Assembly: GCA_945878065.1 (NCBI GenBank)
Contig: CAMDXA010000020.1
Coordinates: 1 to 35,790 of the forward strand
Origin: Bordetella parapertussis
Lineage (GTDB): Bacteria > Pseudomonadota > Gammaproteobacteria > Burkholderiales > Burkholderiaceae_C
DNA length: 35,790 nt
Reading direction: 5' to 3'
Positions 34,008-35,790 of this stretch are shown here, one piece after another. The position numbers and the translations under genes were made by a program. Below the pieces are notes generated by a model. The model searched no databases, was not told where the DNA came from, and saw only the letters and a program-made list of their open reading frames with translations. Every line of letters starts with the position of its first letter. The first letter of the stretch is position 1.

Positions 34008-34036
34008 TTCTTCAGGCGAAAAAACTGTGCCATAAT
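34008..34036 (+). promoter_or_regulatory. Promoter-like sequence ahead of the spc ribosomal operon
   Basis: CATAAT (34031-34036) preceded by TGC forms an extended -10 element. TTCTTC at 34008-34013, 17 bases upstream, could be a weak -35. The leader to the rplN ATG at 34182 is about 140 bases and encodes no convincing peptide. Confidence 0.45.
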
Positions 34037-34044
34037 AGTCGGCT

Positions 34045-34059
34045 CTGCTTTTAAAGCAG
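34045..34059. promoter_or_regulatory. Perfect palindrome at the start of the rplN leader
   Basis: CTGCTTT (34045-34051), one T, and AAAGCAG (34053-34059) form a 7-bp palindrome just after the predicted transcription start. It may be a protein site or the 5' hairpin of the leader. Confidence 0.35.
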
Positions 34060-34181
34060 GGAAGTCACGCCCCAAACAACTGAGCAGCAAATGGTTGCCG
34101 TTTAGTTGACGGGCCCAAGACTGATCGTGAGTGCGCGGCCATGGTGGGCGGGTTGCTTGCGGTACAAGTTGGGAAACAGAA

Positions 34182-34550
34182 ATGATCCAGACAGAATCCA
34201 GATTAGAGGTCGCCGACAACACCGGTGCGAAGTCCGTTTTGTGCATCAAGGTGCTCGGCGGTTCCAAGCGTCGTTATGCCAGTGTGGGCGACATCATCAA
34301 AGTAAGTATCAAAGAGGCGGCTCCACGCGGCCGCGTCAAAAAAGGCGAAATCTACAGCGCCGTGGTGGTTCGCACTGCCAAAGGCATTCGCCGCAGCGAT
34401 GGTTCCTTGGTCAAGTTCGACGGCAATGCAGCCGTTTTGCTCAACGCCAAACTCGAACCCATCGGCACCCGCATCTTCGGCCCAGTTACGCGTGAATTGC
34501 GTACCGAGCGCTTTATGAAGATCGTTTCTCTGGCCCCCGAAGTTCTCTGA
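34182..34550 (+). CDS. rplN: Ribosomal protein uL14
   Basis: This protein of 122 residues begins [20 protein letters not shown], the universal L14 start, and continues [20 protein letters not shown] and [19 protein letters not shown] to a normal C-terminus ([18 protein letters not shown]). It sits at the subunit interface of the 50S. ATG at 34182 has a GGGAAA site; an upstream in-frame start at 34131 would add a non-conserved extension. The next gene is rplX after 10 bases. The gene normally found before it in the S10-spc array, rpsQ, is absent; glpD is there instead. Confidence 0.97.
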   Translation: MIQTESRLEVADNTGAKSVLCIKVLGGSKRRYASVGDIIKVSIKEAAPRGRVKKGEIYSAVVVRTAKGIRRSDGSLVKFDGNAAVLLNAKLEPIGTRIFGPVTRELRTERFMKIVSLAPEVL

Positions 34551-34560
34551 GGACCTGACC

Positions 34561-34881
34561 ATGAACAAATTACGCAAAGGCGACGAGGTCATCGTCATCA
34601 CAGGTCGCGACAAAGGCAAGCGCGGCAAAATAGCATTGCGCCAAGACGACTCGCACCTCTTGGTCGAGGGCATCAACTTGGTGAAAAAACACACCAAGCC
34701 TAACCCCATGGCTGGCACCACTGGCGGCATTGTTGAAAAAACCATGCCTATTCACCAGTCCAATGTCGCCATTTATAACGCCACCTCCGGCAAAGCCGAT
34801 CGCGTGGGCATCAAGATCAATTCCGATGGTTCGAAGGTTCGCGTCTTCAAGTCCAGCGGCGAAGCTATCAAGGTTGCATAA
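34561..34881 (+). CDS. rplX: Ribosomal protein uL24
   Basis: The protein has 106 residues. The KOW motif is visible at the N-terminus ([20 protein letters not shown]), followed by [20 protein letters not shown] and a normal C-terminal region ([20 protein letters not shown]). L24 starts assembly of the 50S subunit. It lies between rplN and rplE in conserved order, with rplE starting 2 bases after its stop. Confidence 0.97.
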   Translation: MNKLRKGDEVIVITGRDKGKRGKIALRQDDSHLLVEGINLVKKHTKPNPMAGTTGGIVEKTMPIHQSNVAIYNATSGKADRVGIKINSDGSKVRVFKSSGEAIKVA

Positions 34882-34883
34882 AC

Positions 34884-35423
34884 ATGGCACGTCTCCAACA
34901 ACACTATCGTGAAAAAGTGGTCCCCGATTTGACCGCCAAGTTTGGCTACAAGTCGCCCATGCAAGTGCCTCGCCTGACCAAAATCACCCTGAACATGGGT
35001 GTTTCAGAAGCGGTGGCTGACAAGAAAGTCATGGACCACGCTGTCGGCGACATGGGCAAAATTGCCGGCCAAAAACCTGTCGTGACCAAAGCGCGCAAAG
35101 CGATCGCCGGTTTCAAAATTCGTGAGCAACAAGCCATTGGTTGTATGGTCACATTGCGCGGCGTTCGCATGTATGAATTCCTCGACCGTTTTGTGACGGT
35201 TGCCTTGCCTCGTGTGCGTGACTTCCGTGGTATTTCCGGTCGAGCGTTTGACGGCCGTGGTAACTACAACATCGGTGTGAAAGAGCAAATCATCTTTCCC
35301 GAAATTGAGTATGACAAGGTTGATGCCCTGCGCGGCCTCAATATCAGCATCACCACCACGGCCAAGACTGACGAAGAGTGCAAAGCACTGCTCGCCGCTT
35401 TCCGTTTCCCGTTCAAGAACTGA
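34884..35423 (+). CDS. rplE: Ribosomal protein uL5
   Basis: This protein of 179 residues has family segments [80 protein letters not shown] and [21 protein letters not shown]5 binds 5S rRNA in the central protuberance of the 50S. Length and order are standard. Confidence 0.98.
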   Translation: MARLQQHYREKVVPDLTAKFGYKSPMQVPRLTKITLNMGVSEAVADKKVMDHAVGDMGKIAGQKPVVTKARKAIAGFKIREQQAIGCMVTLRGVRMYEFLDRFVTVALPRVRDFRGISGRAFDGRGNYNIGVKEQIIFPEIEYDKVDALRGLNISITTTAKTDEECKALLAAFRFPFKN

Positions 35424-35431
35424 GGTGTCCT

Positions 35432-35737
35432 GTGGCTAAAGTAGCTTTGATCGAGCGCGAGCTCAAGCGTGACAAACTGGTCGCCAAGTACGCGAAAAAA
35501 CACGCGGAACTGAAAGCGATTTCAACCGACTTCAAACGCAGCCACGAAGAGCGCGCAGCGGCTCGCTTGGAATTGCAAAAGTTGCCCCGCAACGCCAACC
35601 CGACACGTCAGCGCAACCGTTGCGCTATCACCGGTCGCCCCCGTGGCACCTTCCGTCAATTTGGTTTGGGTCGCGCCAAGATCCGTGAAATGGCCTTCGC
35701 AGGCAATATTCCCGGCATCACCAAAGCCAGCTGGTAA
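35432..35737 (+). CDS. rpsN: Ribosomal protein uS14 (C-minus type)
   Basis: This protein of 101 residues starts at GTG (35432) with GAGGTG upstream; the frame is open from 35378, but that overlaps rplE. It reads [37 protein letters not shown] and [20 protein letters not shown]. It is the long 101-residue form that lacks the zinc-binding CxxC pairs of short S14 proteins. It binds the 30S head. Confidence 0.97.
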   Translation: MAKVALIERELKRDKLVAKYAKKHAELKAISTDFKRSHEERAAARLELQKLPRNANPTRQRNRCAITGRPRGTFRQFGLGRAKIREMAFAGNIPGITKASW

Positions 35738-35757
35738 GCAGGCAGGAGAAATTCAAT

Positions 35758-35790
35758 ATGAGCATGAGTGATCCCATTGCCGACCTGTTG
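35758..35790 (+). CDS. rpsH: Ribosomal protein uS8, N-terminal start, partial
   Basis: The last 33 bases read MSMSDPIADLL, the standard start of S8 (M-S-D-P-I-A-D-x-L). A GGCAGGAGAA ribosome site lies at 35741-35750. The gene runs off the right edge. Its place after rpsN is the conserved spc order. Confidence 0.93.
   Translation, partial: MSMSDPIADLL

Overview
The window looks like chromosomal DNA of a betaproteobacterium, order Burkholderiales, most probably Comamonadaceae or a close relative. This is inferred from gene content and order (recG-oxyR-ubiA, a phaM-type PHA granule regulator, a DeoR-controlled glycerol ABC transporter cluster, OxyR with Cys199/Cys208) and from the style of the proteins. 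No database search was run. Overall the DNA is moderately GC-rich; the accessory pieces around 12.0-13.8 kb and the vapBC promoter are visibly more AT-rich. There are no rRNA or tRNA genes, insertion sequences or CRISPR arrays.

Layout. 1-112: the end of an HTH antitoxin (HigA/NadS type). 114-6309: metabolic genes, namely a glycolate/D-lactate oxidase-type FAD subunit, a secreted ClpP-fold protein, an omega-amino acid:pyruvate aminotransferase, a DUF3108 protein and a fumarylacetoacetase-family protein. The last two are divergent and their start codons share one CATG. 6354-7111: a DksA/TraR zinc-finger gene followed by an eRF1-like small protein. 7244-11952: an enoyl-CoA hydratase, tonB-exbB-exbD, phaM and a FIST sensor-domain gene, tightly packed.

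11953-13831 is an accessory island between the FIST gene and tgt. It holds two gene fragments, an unknown ORF followed at once by an attC-like integron recombination site, and a compact mosaic of toxin-antitoxin pieces: a BrnA/DUF4415-MazE fusion, a MazF start joined to an addiction-module protein, and an orphan addiction-module protein. 13803-16773 carries the queuosine genes tgt and queA on the minus strand, with a plus-strand vapBC pair between them. vapBC has a clear promoter and a perfect operator-like palindrome. 16911-23776: a divergent PanB-like protein, an ornithine cyclodeaminase-family reductase, recG, oxyR, ubiA and proC.

23819-33951 is a complete glycerol uptake and catabolism cluster: glpK and glpR on the minus strand, glpS-T-P-Q-U-V-D on the plus strand. 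Glycerol would be imported by the GlpSTPQ(U)V ABC transporter, phosphorylated by GlpK and oxidised by GlpD, under the DeoR-type repressor GlpR. Three direct repeats in the divergent spacer are candidate operators, and the glpV-glpD spacer can form mutually exclusive hairpins, one covering the glpD start region. 34182-35790 begins the spc ribosomal protein operon (L14, L24, L5, S14, start of S8) behind its own promoter-like sequence.

The observations most worth following are the toxin-antitoxin mosaic with its attC-like site, the glpD leader switch, the asymmetric GlpS/GlpT ATPase pair, and vapBC between queA and tgt.
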